DNA of 64,000 nt from JALCLA01 sp965653565 (GCA_965653565.1 CBFHAI010000013.1:1-64000); one strand, 5' to 3'. Counted from the first letter of the stretch, positions 1 through 9,207 are shown. Numbers and translations are program-made. Notes: a model not told the origin generated them from the letters alone.

Positions 1-318
1 AACGCCAGCCCAGGTGCTGAGCGTAAGCGTTGCATCGACTGGTTGAGACCGCCACGCAAAGAAAGATTTTGAAGGAGTGCCGCAGGCGGGAGGCGTCGCG
101 CTCTTCCCATCTGGATGCTTCCCTTTGCGTCCTTTCTTTATTCCTTTGCGCCCTCTGCGTCCTTCTCTTGACCTCCCCACGACCCCGCGAGCCCAAGCCC
201 TTGAATACCGCCGAGCCCGGCCGCATGGAGCCTGCTGGGCCGGGCCGTGGCATAATCCGCGCCCTTTGCGGGCGTCGGCGCAGTCGGCGCTCCTTACCTT
301 TCCAAAGCGAGAAGATCC
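1..318. other. Upstream intergenic region with a dispersed-repeat arm
   Basis: No convincing gene is visible in this leading stretch. Positions about 121-172 carry a pyrimidine-rich run built around CTTTGCGTCC and GCCCTCTGCGTCC; this is the same family as the arms near 32805-32931, 38656-38708 and 58971-59015. A GC-rich inverted repeat (CCCGGCC ... GGGCCGGG) lies around 214-245 and could be the end of an upstream transcript. The yajC ribosome-binding site is the purine stretch GCGAGAAG just before 319. Confidence 0.5.
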
Positions 319-645
319 ATGGATTTCCTGATTTCCCCCGCTTACGCCCAGGCCGCCGGTGCGCAAGGCTCGCCGTGGTCGCCGCTGATCATGCTCGCGG
401 TGTTCTTCGCGGTGTTCTTCTTCTTCGTGATCCGCCCGCAGATGAAGCGCGCGAAAGATCACCGCAACATGATCTCGGCGATCAGCAAGGGCGACGAAGT
501 GGTCACCTCCGGCGGCATCCTCGGCCGCGTCGACGACATCGGCGAAGCCTTCATCACGGTCGAAGTCTCCGACGGCGTGCGCCTGAAACTGCAGAAGCAC
601 GCCATCGCCGCCGTGCTGCCCAAGGGCACGCTCAAGTCGGTCTGA
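319..645 (+). CDS. yajC: Sec translocase accessory subunit YajC
   Basis: Small inner-membrane protein that associates with SecDF and YidC around the SecYEG translocon. The 108-residue product has a short periplasmic N-terminus (MDFLISPAYAQAAG), one strongly hydrophobic helix at about residues 23-42 ending in the typical IRPQMKR sequence, and a cytoplasmic part with the family motif KGDEVVTSGGILG near residues 55-67. Length matches the family (about 110 aa). ATG at 319 is preceded by a purine-rich RBS. It lies 59 bp before secD, the canonical yajC-secD-secF order; the queuine tRNA-ribosyltransferase gene often found upstream would be outside the window. Identification is secure. Confidence 0.97.
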   Translation: MDFLISPAYAQAAGAQGSPWSPLIMLAVFFAVFFFFVIRPQMKRAKDHRNMISAISKGDEVVTSGGILGRVDDIGEAFITVEVSDGVRLKLQKHAIAAVLPKGTLKSV

Positions 646-704
646 TCCCTGCCTAACGGCCCCTTCCCTGTGGCCGCGATCCGCGGCCCTTCGCGGTAAT
701 CCAC

Positions 705-2558
705 ATGCTCGAGTTCGCCCGCTGGAAATACATCGTCGCTGCGCTGGTTTTGCTGATCGCGACGGTCTACTCGCTGCCCAATCTTTTCCCGCAGGACGCC
801 GCGGTGCAGATCACCGCCAACCGTGGCAACACGGTGGACGCAGCCCTGCAGGAACGCGTCCAGGGCGCGCTCGACAAAGAGAAGGTGTCGTTCAAGAAGA
901 TCGAAATCGAAGGCAACAACCTGCTGGTGCGTCTGACCGATGCCACCCAGCAGGCGCGCGCCTCCGACGTGCTGCGCGGCGAACTGGGCGACGGCTACGT
1001 GGTGGCGCTCAACCTCGCCTCCACCGTGCCCGACTGGCTTACCGCGATCGGCGCGCGACCGATGCTGCTCGGCCTCGATCTGCAGGGCGGCGTGCACTTC
1101 CTGATGGAAGTCGACCAGGCCGCCGCGCTGGAAAAGCGCGAGAATGGCTTTGCCGAAGACCTGCGCGTGCTGCTGCGCGACAACGACATCGCCTACACCG
1201 GCGTGACGCGCGGCGCCAACGGCATCGCGATCCAGCTGCGCGATGCGGGCCGGCGCGATGAAGCGGCCGCCCTGATCGCCAGCAACCTGCCGGAACTGCA
1301 GGTGCAGAACGGCGCCGCCGAAGACGCGCTGGTCACCACCATCACGCCGGCCGAGCTGAAGATCATCCTCGACAATGCGCTCGAGCAGAACATCGGCACG
1401 CTGCGCAACCGCATCAACGAACTGGGCGTGTCCGAACCGATCGTGCAGCGCCAGGGCGCCAGCCGCATCGTGGTGCAGCTGCCCGGCGTGCAGGACACCG
1501 CGCAGGCCAAGAAGATCCTCGGCGCCACCGCCACGCTCGAATATCGAGCGCAGGTCGACGGCAACGCGCTCGACGCAGCCCAGACCGGCCGCGTGCCGCC
1601 CGAGGCGCGCGTCTACTACATGCGCGGTTCGCGCACGCCGGTGCTGCTGTCCAAGCGCATTCTCGCCTCGGGCGATCAGCTGGTCGATGCGCGTTCGGGC
1701 TTCGATCCGACCTCGGGTACGCCGATGGTGTCGGTCAAGCTCAACAACGTCGCCGGCCAGCGCATGCTCGACTTCACCACCGACAACGTCGGCCGCTCGA
1801 TGGGCGTGGTCTACATCGAGCGCATCCCGGAAACCAAGATCGTCGACGGCAAGGAAGTGTCCACCGTGCGCGTCACCGAAGAGGTGATCAACTACGCGGT
1901 GGTCAACGGCGTGTTCGGCAAGAACTTCCAGACCACGGGCCTCGACAGTTCGCAGGAAGCGTCCGAACTAGCGCTGCTGCTGCGCGCCGGCGCGCTCGCC
2001 GCACCGGTCGACATCATCGAAGAACGCATCATCGGGCCGAGCCTGGGTGCCGAGAACATCGAAAAAGGCTGGAAGGCCGTGGCGTTCTCGTTCGCCTTCG
2101 TGCTGGTGTTCTTCGTCGTGTACTACCGCATGTTCGGCCTGATCACCAACATGGCGCTGCTGCTCAACCTGTTGCTCGTGGTGGCGGTGATGTCGCTGCT
2201 CGGCGCCACGCTCACCTTGCCGGGCCTGGCCGGCATCGCGCTCACCATCGGCATGTCGGTGGACGCCAACGTGCTGATCAACGAACGTATCCGCGAAGAA
2301 CTGCGCGCCGGCAACACGCCGATGAACTCGATCACCGAAGGCTACGAAAAAGCCGGCGGTACCATCCTCGACGCCAACGTCACCGCGCTGCTCGCCGGTA
2401 TCGCGCTGTTCGCCTTCGGTACCGGCCCGATCAAGGGCTTCGCAGTATCGCTGTGCGTCGGCATCCTGACTTCGATGTACACCGCCGTGTCGGTTTCGCG
2501 CGGTATCACCACCCTCATCTACGGCCGCCGGCGCAAGCTCGCCGGCCTGTCGATCTGA
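705..2558 (+). CDS. secD: Protein translocase subunit SecD
   Basis: Inner-membrane RND-type subunit that works with SecF to pull preproteins across the membrane using the proton motive force. The 617-aa product has an N-terminal membrane helix (residues about 8-24), the P1 periplasmic domain including LLGLDLQGGVHFLMEVD near 122-138, a further periplasmic region with QLPGVQDTAQAKKILGATATLEYR, and five C-terminal helices with the conserved GMSVDANVLINERIREE motif near 520-536. Length and order of motifs are those of a full-size proteobacterial SecD. secF follows after 16 bp, so the two are surely one transcript. Confidence 0.98.
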   Translation: MLEFARWKYIVAALVLLIATVYSLPNLFPQDAAVQITANRGNTVDAALQERVQGALDKEKVSFKKIEIEGNNLLVRLTDATQQARASDVLRGELGDGYVVALNLASTVPDWLTAIGARPMLLGLDLQGGVHFLMEVDQAAALEKRENGFAEDLRVLLRDNDIAYTGVTRGANGIAIQLRDAGRRDEAAALIASNLPELQVQNGAAEDALVTTITPAELKIILDNALEQNIGTLRNRINELGVSEPIVQRQGASRIVVQLPGVQDTAQAKKILGATATLEYRAQVDGNALDAAQTGRVPPEARVYYMRGSRTPVLLSKRILASGDQLVDARSGFDPTSGTPMVSVKLNNVAGQRMLDFTTDNVGRSMGVVYIERIPETKIVDGKEVSTVRVTEEVINYAVVNGVFGKNFQTTGLDSSQEASELALLLRAGALAAPVDIIEERIIGPSLGAENIEKGWKAVAFSFAFVLVFFVVYYRMFGLITNMALLLNLLLVVAVMSLLGATLTLPGLAGIALTIGMSVDANVLINERIREELRAGNTPMNSITEGYEKAGGTILDANVTALLAGIALFAFGTGPIKGFAVSLCVGILTSMYTAVSVSRGITTLIYGRRRKLAGLSI

Positions 2559-2574
2559 CGCCGGACGCCTCGCC

Positions 2575-3513
2575 GTGAATATCTTCCCCTACGACAGCAA
2601 GATCGATTTCCTGCGCCTGCGCACCCTCGCCCTGCTGGTCAGCGCCGTGCTGCTGGTGGCGGCGGTGGCGATGCTCGCCGGCCGCGGCCTGAACTACGCG
2701 CTCGACTTCACCGGCGGCACCGTCGCCGAGATGAAATTCGCCAAGCCGGTCGACCTCGACGAAGTGCGCGAAAAGCTCGAAACCGCCGGCTACAAGGGCG
2801 CGATCGTGCAGGCCTTCGGCTCGGAAGCCGACATCGTCGTGCGCCTGCAGCCGCAGGCCGGCCAGGCCAACGCCGAACAGACCGGCGGTGCCGTGCTCGA
2901 GGCCGTCGCCACGCCCGACAATCCCGGCCAGGTGGTGCGCAGCGACTTCGTCGGCCCGCAGGTCGGCAGCGAACTGGCCTACAACGGCGTGCTCGCGGTG
3001 GTGTTCGTGGCGGTCGGCTTCGTCATCTACATCGTGTTCCGCTTCGAGTGGAAATACGCGGTATCGGCGATCGTCACCACCATGTTCGACGTGGTCGTCA
3101 CCACCGGCTTCTTCGCCATGACCCAGCGCGAGTTCGACCTCGCCGCCCTGGCCGGCGTGTTGTCGGTGATGGGCTACTCGATCAACGACAAGATCGTGGT
3201 CTTCGACCGCGTGCGCGAGAACTTCCGTGCGATGCACAAAGTCACCTCGATGGAAGTGCTGAACCGCTCGGTGAACCAGACCCTGTCGCGTACCGTCATC
3301 ACCTCCTTCGTCGCCTTCCTCACCGTGCTGGCGCTGTACCTCTACGGCGGCCCGTCGCTCGAAGGCATGGCGGCGGCGCAGATGTTCGGCATCGTGCTGG
3401 GCACGGCTTCTTCGATTTTCGTGGCGTGTCCGTTGTTGTATTGGCTCGGCGCGAGCAAGCAGGATTTGATGCCGAAGGCGCGTGATGAGGCGGAGTTGGC
3501 GCGACGGCCGTAA
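2575..3513 (+). CDS. secF: Protein translocase subunit SecF
   Basis: Partner of SecD in the proton-driven accessory complex of the Sec translocon. The 312-aa protein begins at a GTG codon (MNIFPYDSKIDF), because no ATG gives the expected N-terminus. It shows a first membrane helix at about 18-38, the GLNYALDFTGGTV motif of SecF near residues 39-51, and the C-terminal helices with GYSINDKIVVFDRVREN at about 200-216. A rho-independent terminator follows 24 bp after the stop, closing the yajC-secD-secF operon. Confidence 0.98.
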   Translation: MNIFPYDSKIDFLRLRTLALLVSAVLLVAAVAMLAGRGLNYALDFTGGTVAEMKFAKPVDLDEVREKLETAGYKGAIVQAFGSEADIVVRLQPQAGQANAEQTGGAVLEAVATPDNPGQVVRSDFVGPQVGSELAYNGVLAVVFVAVGFVIYIVFRFEWKYAVSAIVTTMFDVVVTTGFFAMTQREFDLAALAGVLSVMGYSINDKIVVFDRVRENFRAMHKVTSMEVLNRSVNQTLSRTVITSFVAFLTVLALYLYGGPSLEGMAAAQMFGIVLGTASSIFVACPLLYWLGASKQDLMPKARDEAELARRP

Positions 3514-3536
3514 CGGTTGGGTTTTTTGTTGATGAG

Positions 3537-3566
3537 AAAGCCGCGCGATGCGCGGCTTTCTTTTTG
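3537..3566 (+). terminator. Rho-independent terminator after secF
   Basis: Inverted repeat AAAGCCGCGCG/CGCGGCTTT with a very short loop, followed by a T-rich tract (CTTTTTGG). It sits directly after secF and before a long non-coding gap, as expected for the end of the yajC-secDF operon. Confidence 0.85.
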
Positions 3567-4026
3567 GACTTTCGGCCGGTTTGGCGTTATGCGAGGCGCT
3601 TGGTGTTGATTCGCGCTTGTGGCCTGGGTGAAGCGGCTTCATCGCGCAATCCAGGAGATTTCGGTCTTCGCCACTCCACACCAATAATCGTCATTCCGCC
3701 CTCAAGCTCAGGCCGGCTGGCCTGTGGCCAGGCGGGAATCCAGTGACTTTGAAGCGTCCCGCTTTTTGCTCTGCAATGCACTTCTCCCTTTCCTTCAAGC
3801 CTGTCCCGAGCTTGTCGAAGGGGAGAGGGCTGGGGTGAGGATGGTTCGGATCGTTGCCCCGCCGCACACTCCGTCATTCCCGCGCAGGCGGGAATGACCA
3901 CGATTGACGCGGAGCTGCGAAAACCTAGTACTTCAAAGTCGCCGAACTCTCCTCTAGTCGCAGGCCTGCCGACAGAGTCTGGTGTTGAAGGGTGGGAATG
4001 ACGAGCTCAAAAAGCAAAAACTTCAT
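3567..4026. other. Intergenic region with CATTCCCGC-type repeats
   Basis: About 460 bp between the convergent secF and sensor-kinase genes without a supportable ORF. It contains CATTCC and GGCGGGAATCCAGTGACTTT pieces at about 3691-3750 and a perfect palindrome GTCATTCCCGCG..CGGGAATGAC type element at 3873-3898, a motif familiar as a dispersed intergenic repeat in many proteobacteria. The block CCTTCAAGCCTGTCCCGAGC around 3796-3815 looks like further repeat debris. Confidence 0.55.
3873..3898. repeat. Palindromic CATTCCCGC intergenic repeat
   Basis: A 26-bp nearly perfect palindrome: the arm GTCATTCCCGC is followed by a short centre and its reverse complement GCGGGAATGAC. A related half-site (GGCGGGAATCCAGTGAC) lies at about 3730-3746. 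It is not followed by a T tract, so it reads as a repeat rather than a terminator. Confidence 0.6.
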
Positions 4027-4923
4027 TCATTTCCCCCGCCGCCCCAACGGCAGGACCACCGTAAAACATGCTCCGCCAACCTTCCGGTTGCAGGCCTCGA
4101 TCCGTCCCCCATGCTTCGCCACGATGCCGTGGCTGATCGACAAGCCAAGCCCGGTGCCGGCGCCGACCGGCTTGGTGGTGAAGAAAGGTTCGAACATGTG
4201 CTCGCGCACCTCGTCGGGAATCCCGGGGCCGCTATCGCAGATCCGCACGTGCGCCTCGTTGCCCGAGACTTCGGTCATCACTTCGATCACGCCGCGCTCG
4301 GGGATCGCCTGCGCCGCGTTGAGCAGCAGGTTCATGAAGACCTGGTTGATCTCCGACGGCAGGCATTCGATCGGCGGCAGGTCGCCGTAGCTGCGGATCA
4401 CTTCGGCTTTGTATTTGAGCTCGTTCCAGACGATGTTGAGGGTGGTGTCGAGGCTGCGGTGGAGGTCGACTTCGGTCCAGGTTTCGTCGCGGCCGGCGCG
4501 CGAGAAATCCTTCAGATCCTGCACGATCTTGCGCACGCGTTCGATGCCTTCGCGCGATTCGGCCAGCAGCAGCGGCAAGTCTTGCAATACGAAGGCCACG
4601 TCGAGGCGTTCGCGCAGGGCCTGGATCGAATCGCGTTCGGCGGCCGGATCGGGCGAGGCCAGCGCGCGCTCGTAGGCTTCGATCAAGGTGCCGAGCGATT
4701 CGATGTAGCCTTTCAACGAACCCAGGTTCGAATGCACGTAGCCGATCGGGTTGTTGATCTCGTGCGCCACGCCGGCGGCCAATTGGCCGATCGACGCCAG
4801 CTTGTCGGACTGCAGCAGTTTTTCCTGGGTGCGGGCGAGTTGCGCGTTGGCACGCTCGAGCTCGGCGTTGCGCTGCGCGAGTTCGTGCGCGACATCGCCG
4901 GAGCGGGCAGGGAGATCGCTCAT
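4027..4923 (-). CDS. Soluble sensor histidine kinase (HisKA/HATPase)
   Basis: Cytoplasmic histidine kinase of 298 aa. It starts with a coiled-coil stretch (about residues 12-42, heptad-like ELAQRNAELERANAQLARTQ) followed directly by the dimerisation/phosphoacceptor segment GVAHEINNPIGYV with His54. The ATP-binding domain shows the N box (NQVFMNLLLNAAQ), G1 (DSGPGIPDE), the F box (FEPFFTTKPVGAGTG) and G2 (GTGLGLS). No membrane segment or sensory PAS is present, so the input is probably a protein partner. It is divergent from, and 109 bp away from, the response-regulator/FleQ-like pair at 5033-6833, which is the natural candidate partner. RBS is weak; start at 4923 fits the first good Met. Confidence 0.9.
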   Translation of the reverse strand: MSDLPARSGDVAHELAQRNAELERANAQLARTQEKLLQSDKLASIGQLAAGVAHEINNPIGYVHSNLGSLKGYIESLGTLIEAYERALASPDPAAERDSIQALRERLDVAFVLQDLPLLLAESREGIERVRKIVQDLKDFSRAGRDETWTEVDLHRSLDTTLNIVWNELKYKAEVIRSYGDLPPIECLPSEINQVFMNLLLNAAQAIPERGVIEVMTEVSGNEAHVRICDSGPGIPDEVREHMFEPFFTTKPVGAGTGLGLSISHGIVAKHGGRIEACNRKVGGACFTVVLPLGRRGK

Positions 4924-5032
4924 GGGTACAGCCTATGCCATCGCGACGCGGCACGCGACCGTCACGAGCCTTGCGGCGCAAAATCGAGCGCCGTAGTCTG
5001 GCTGCGCCGCGCCTTGCGGCCGGGAGTCACGA

Positions 5033-5416
5033 ATGCGCGAACTCACCCTGCTTCTGGTCGACGACCACGAGGCCTTCTTGAACGCCGCGCAGCGCGAATT
5101 GCGCGCGCATGGCTGGCTGAAGATCGTCGGCCGCGCGCTCAACGGCCGCGAAGCGGTGATGCGCACCGAGCAATTGCGTCCGGCCGTGGTGGTGATGGAT
5201 CTGGCGATGCCGGAAATGGGCGGCCTGCAGGCCACACGCCTGATCAAGGCGCAGGACGAGCCGCCCTTCGTCATCATCGTCAGTCATTTCGACGACGCCG
5301 AACACCGCGAGCATGCCGCGCGCGCCGGCGCCGATGCCTTCGTCGGCAAGGCCGAGTACACGCGCGACCTGTTGCCGATCCTCGAGCGCCTGGGCGCGGA
5401 GCCGGCCGGTGCCTGA
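5033..5416 (+). CDS. Single-domain response regulator (receiver only)
   Basis: A 127-aa CheY-like receiver without output domain. Acidic pair Asp10-Asp11 (LLVDDHEAF), phosphoacceptor Asp56 (VVVMDLAMPEMGG), the switch Ser in IIVSHFDD and Lys in FVGKAEY are all present, so it should be phosphorylatable. RBS GGGAG precedes the ATG at 5033. The stop codon lies inside the start of the next gene (8-bp overlap with the GTG at 5409), so translation is coupled. Probable flow of signal: the kinase at 4027-4923 phosphorylates this protein, which then acts on the FleQ-like activator. That partnership is inference from position. Confidence 0.9.
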   Translation: MRELTLLLVDDHEAFLNAAQRELRAHGWLKIVGRALNGREAVMRTEQLRPAVVVMDLAMPEMGGLQATRLIKAQDEPPFVIIVSHFDDAEHREHAARAGADAFVGKAEYTRDLLPILERLGAEPAGA

Positions 5417-6833
5417 ATCGCGCGTGCTGGTGCTCGATGCCGATCGCAAGCGCGCCGAGCAACTCGGCGCGCTCCTCGATTTCGTCGATTGCACGCCGGT
5501 GCTGGTGCGCGACGCCGGCGAAATCGCGCTCGACGACGTCAAGCCCGATGCCTGGCTCGCGGTGATCCTCGGCGAGTGCGACGACCGCACCGCGCTGGTG
5601 CGTTTCGCGACCTGGCTGGCGCGCACGCCGAAGCATACGCCGTTGCTGGCGCTGGGCGCTGGCGAAATCGCCTTGCTGCACGACGCCGGCCTGGGTGCCG
5701 ACAATGTGTGGCCGCTGGAAACTCCGGTGCGGCAGGCGCCGCTCACCGAATTGCTGCGGCGCGCGAGCCTGCGTCGCTTGAGCGCGGACGAAGCGACGGT
5801 TGACGAGGCGATCGGCCCCACCGGTTCGTCGCCCGCGATGCGCGAGGTGCGCCAGTTGATCGACCGCGTCGCGCCGCGCGACACCACCGTGCTGGTGCTC
5901 GGCGAATCGGGCACCGGCAAGGAAGTCGTCGCACGCGCCGTGCATCAGCGCTCGCCGCGGCGCGAGGGCCCGTTCGTCGCGCTCAACTGCGGCGCGGTGC
6001 CGGCCGATCTGCTGGAAAGCGAGTTGTTCGGCCACGAAAAAGGTGCGTTCACCGGCGCCGCCGCGCAGCGTCGCGGGCGCTTCGAACTGGCGCATCGCGG
6101 CACCTTGTTCCTCGACGAAATCGGCGACATGCCGATGCCGATGCAGGTCAAATTGTTGCGCGTGCTGCAGGAACGCCGATTCGAGCGCGTCGGCGGCAGC
6201 GAAACGATGGAAGTCGACGTGCGCATCATCGCCGCGACCCATCGCAATCTCGAACAGGCGATCAGCGACGGACGTTTCCGCGAGGATCTGTTCTACCGCC
6301 TCAACGTGTTCCCGATCGAACTGCCGCCGCTGCGCGAACGACGCGAAGACTTGCCCGAATTGGTGGCCGAATTGTGCGCGCAGCTCGAACGCAGCGGCCG
6401 CGGCCGCGTGCGGCTGGGCTTCGACACGCTGCGTGCCCTGCAGGCTTACGCGTGGCCCGGCAATGTACGCGAACTCGACAATCTCATCGAGCGCCTCGCC
6501 GTGCTGCATCCCGATGCGACCGTGCATGCGCGCGAACTGCCGAACCGCTATCTCAGCGGGCAGGCGCCGGAGTCGTTCGCGCCGCTGCCTGACGAAGGCA
6601 GCGAGGAACCCGTCGTCGAAGCCATCGCCAATGCCTTGCCCGACGAAGGCCTCGACCTGCGCGAGCACATCGCGCGCATCGAAACCGATCTGATCCGCGC
6701 CGCGCTCGCGCGCAGCCACGGCGTCGTCGCGCACGCCGCCGAACTGCTCGGCCTGCGCCGCACCACATTGATCGAAAAGCTGCGCAAATACGGCATGGGC
6801 AAGGATGCCGAGGACGCGACGATCGCCGATTGA
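5409..6833 (+). CDS. FleQ-like sigma-54-dependent transcriptional activator
   Basis: A 474-aa bacterial enhancer-binding protein with the architecture of FleQ. Residues 1-about 120 form a receiver-like FleQ domain lacking the acidic pocket and phosphoacceptor Asp. The AAA+ domain has Walker A GESGTGKE from Gly165, GAFTGA from Gly212 for sigma-54 contact, Walker B LFLDEIGDM and the REDLFYRLNVFPIELPPLRER region. The C-terminal Fis-type helix-turn-helix ends RRTTLIEKLRKYGM, the FleQ signature. GTG at 5409 is chosen because it overlaps the upstream stop and gives a FleQ-length protein; an in-frame open stretch extends upstream. Oddity: the LFRS stretch that binds c-di-GMP in Pseudomonas FleQ aligns here with VDEA. 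No flagellar genes are adjacent. Confidence 0.88.
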   Translation: MPESRVLVLDADRKRAEQLGALLDFVDCTPVLVRDAGEIALDDVKPDAWLAVILGECDDRTALVRFATWLARTPKHTPLLALGAGEIALLHDAGLGADNVWPLETPVRQAPLTELLRRASLRRLSADEATVDEAIGPTGSSPAMREVRQLIDRVAPRDTTVLVLGESGTGKEVVARAVHQRSPRREGPFVALNCGAVPADLLESELFGHEKGAFTGAAAQRRGRFELAHRGTLFLDEIGDMPMPMQVKLLRVLQERRFERVGGSETMEVDVRIIAATHRNLEQAISDGRFREDLFYRLNVFPIELPPLRERREDLPELVAELCAQLERSGRGRVRLGFDTLRALQAYAWPGNVRELDNLIERLAVLHPDATVHARELPNRYLSGQAPESFAPLPDEGSEEPVVEAIANALPDEGLDLREHIARIETDLIRAALARSHGVVAHAAELLGLRRTTLIEKLRKYGMGKDAEDATIAD

Positions 6834-7031
6834 ACTAGCCGCTACGGCTGCGGCTCTGCCGATCGCGCTTTTTTCCCGCCGCCACGGCTCAGGCAGGCGA
6901 TCCCAACCTTCGTCACTTTCCCCGGAGCCGGCCGCCGCCTAGACTCCGGGCTCCCTCGCGGGCGCCATGCGCGCGCGGCCGGCTTTCGCGGCGCGCAACG
7001 CTGCGTTCTCGTTTTCGTCCAGGAGTTATCC

Positions 7032-9062
7032 ATGCTACGCAACCGGTTGAATCCGCTCACTTTCGCGCTCGGTCTGGCGCTCGCTTTGCCAGCCGCTGCG
7101 GTCGAGCCGATCCGCTTCGAGAAGAGCCAGATCGATGGCGACGTCGCCGTGTGCAGCGATCTCAATGAGTTCGTCAACAAGAAATGGCTGGCCGCCAACC
7201 CGATCCCGGGCGACCGCGTGACCTGGGGCAGCTTCGAAGTGCTCGGCGAGCGCTCGTTGCAGATCCAGGCCGAACTGGCCGAAGCCGCATCGAAGAAGAG
7301 CGGCACCGCGGTCGGCACGCCCGATCGCATCGTCGGCGACTTCTGGGCCACCGCGATGGACGAAGCGCGCGCCAACGAACTGGGCATCAAGCCGATCCAG
7401 GGCGAACTCGACCGGATCGATGCGCTCGCCAAGCCGGCCGACATCGCCGACTTCCTGCGCAAGAGCTACGCGCGCGGCCAGGGCTATGTGTTCGGCTTCG
7501 GTCCGTCGCCGGACTTCAAAGATTCCTCGATGAACATCGCCTACGTCGCGCAGGCCGGCCTCGGCCTGCCGGATCGCGACTACTACTTCGACGAAGACAA
7601 GGCCGAGCAGCGCGCCGCCTACGTCGCGCACATCGGCAAGGTGCTCGAACTGTCGGGCATGGAGAAGGCCGAAGCCGACAAGGCCGCGAAAGAAGTGATG
7701 GACTTCGAGACCCGTTTGGCCAAGGTGTCGAAGTCGAGCGAAGAACTGTCGCGCGACGTGTCGCTGTTCTACAACCCGGTGACCATCGCCGACGCCGACA
7801 AGATGACGCCGAATTTCTCCTGGACGCGCTTCTTCGAAGCCCAGGGCATCGAAGCGCCGAAGATGTTCTCGATGGCGATCCCGGCCTTCCACGCCGAGTT
7901 CGACAAGATGATCACCGATGTGCCGCTGGCGACCTGGAAGCACTACCTGCGCTTCCAGACCGTCGACGGCGCCTCGCCCTTCCTGAGCGACGAATTCGCG
8001 CAGGAAAATTTCAATTTCTACAACAAGACCCTGCGCGGCCAGAAGGAAATGCAGCCGCGCTGGAAGCGCGCGCTCAACGCGCTCAACGGCCAGGCCGGCG
8101 AAGCGCTGGGCCAGCTCTACGTGCGCGACAATTTCCCGCCCGAATCGAAGCAGCGGATGGTCGAACTGGTCGACAATCTGCGCGCGGCCTTGAAGGTGCG
8201 TCTGGAAGGCCTCGAGTGGATGAGTGCCGACACCAAGAAGAAAGCGCTGGAAAAATGGGCCGCATTCACGCCGAAGATCGGTTATCCCGACAAGTGGCGC
8301 GACTGGTCGGGCCTGAAGACCTCGCGTGAAAGCTATGTCGGCAACATCCTGGCCGGCAACGAGTTCAACTATCAGTGGAACCTCGCCAAGATCGGCAAGC
8401 CGGTCGACAAGAGCGAGTGGGGCATGTCGCCGCAGACGGTGAACGCCTACTACAACCCGCAGCAGAACGAGATCGTGTTCCCGGCCGCCATCCTGCAGCC
8501 GCCGTTCTTCGATCCGAAGGCCGACGACGCGCTCAACTACGGCGGCATCGGCGCGGTGATCGGGCACGAAATGATCCACGGCTACGACGACCAGGGCAGC
8601 CGCTTCGGGGCCAACGGCAACTTCGAAAACTGGTGGACCGATGCCGACAAGAAGGGCTTCGAAGCGCTCACCGCGAAACTCGTCAGCCAGTTCGACGGCT
8701 ACGAAGCGCTGAAGGGCGCGAAGGTCAACGGCAACCTCACGCTCGGCGAAAACATCGCCGACCTGGGCGGCCTGGCCGTTGCGTTCGATGCGATGAAGCG
8801 CGCGCAGGGACCGGATTTCAAGGATCCGATGGTCGACGGCTACACCCAGGAACAGCGCTTCTTCATGAACTGGGGCACCGTGTGGCGCCGCCATTTCACG
8901 CAGAGCGAACTGCAGGTGCGCCTGAAGACCGACCCGCACGCTCCGGCCAATTTCCGCGCGATCGGCGCCCCGTCGAACATGACCTCGTTCGCCACCGCGT
9001 TCGAGTGCAAGCCGGGCGATCCGATGGTGCGTAGCGGTGAGGCGCAGATCAACATCTGGTAG
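7032..9062 (+). CDS. M13-family (neprilysin-like) zinc metallopeptidase 1
   Basis: Exported zinc endopeptidase of 676 aa. A signal peptide (residues 1-23, cleavage after PAAA) is followed by the M13 N-terminal domain beginning CSDLNEFVNKKWL. The catalytic domain has VIGHEMIHGYDDQGSRFG with zinc ligands His512 and His516 and catalytic Glu513, the third ligand Glu573 in GENIADLGGL, and a typical end CKPGDPM with the late cysteine. The substrate-positioning NAYYNPQQNEIVFPA segment is also present. RBS AGGAG lies upstream of ATG 7032. Length fits bacterial M13 enzymes (about 680 aa). A terminator follows; the next gene is a paralogue. Confidence 0.95.
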   Translation: MLRNRLNPLTFALGLALALPAAAVEPIRFEKSQIDGDVAVCSDLNEFVNKKWLAANPIPGDRVTWGSFEVLGERSLQIQAELAEAASKKSGTAVGTPDRIVGDFWATAMDEARANELGIKPIQGELDRIDALAKPADIADFLRKSYARGQGYVFGFGPSPDFKDSSMNIAYVAQAGLGLPDRDYYFDEDKAEQRAAYVAHIGKVLELSGMEKAEADKAAKEVMDFETRLAKVSKSSEELSRDVSLFYNPVTIADADKMTPNFSWTRFFEAQGIEAPKMFSMAIPAFHAEFDKMITDVPLATWKHYLRFQTVDGASPFLSDEFAQENFNFYNKTLRGQKEMQPRWKRALNALNGQAGEALGQLYVRDNFPPESKQRMVELVDNLRAALKVRLEGLEWMSADTKKKALEKWAAFTPKIGYPDKWRDWSGLKTSRESYVGNILAGNEFNYQWNLAKIGKPVDKSEWGMSPQTVNAYYNPQQNEIVFPAAILQPPFFDPKADDALNYGGIGAVIGHEMIHGYDDQGSRFGANGNFENWWTDADKKGFEALTAKLVSQFDGYEALKGAKVNGNLTLGENIADLGGLAVAFDAMKRAQGPDFKDPMVDGYTQEQRFFMNWGTVWRRHFTQSELQVRLKTDPHAPANFRAIGAPSNMTSFATAFECKPGDPMVRSGEAQINIW

Positions 9063-9088
9063 TTGCGCGACACCGCAACGGTAGCGGA

Positions 9089-9120
9089 CAGAGGCCCGGG
9101 ACTCCGGGCCTCTGCTTTTT
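9089..9120 (+). terminator. Rho-independent terminator after first M13 gene
   Basis: Eleven-base stem CAGAGGCCCGG / CCGGGCCTCTG with a GACT loop followed by CTTTTTT. It begins 26 bp after the stop of the first M13 gene, separating it from its paralogue. Confidence 0.88.
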
Positions 9121-9121
9121 T

Positions 9122-9207
9122 GGGAATCGGGAGCCCTGGGAATCGGGAATGGGGAATCGGGAGAAAGCGGTGGAGGTTTTCTCCCGATTCCCGGTTCCCG
9201 ATTCCCG
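9122..9207. repeat. GGGAATCGGGA inverted-repeat element, copy 1
   Basis: Several direct GGGAATCGGGA units on one side and TCCCGATTCCC units on the other form a long imperfect hairpin; the inner stem GAATCGGGAGAAA / TTTCTCCCGATTC is perfect over 13 bp. The same family recurs at 14607-14660, 32704-32722, 45462-45560 and 52811-52878, always between genes. Confidence 0.8.

Noticed and set aside
3985..5565. Long plus-strand frame running through the kinase and response-regulator region
   Set aside because: It is antisense to the kinase and out of frame with the receiver; HisKA/HATPase and receiver motifs are in the other frames.
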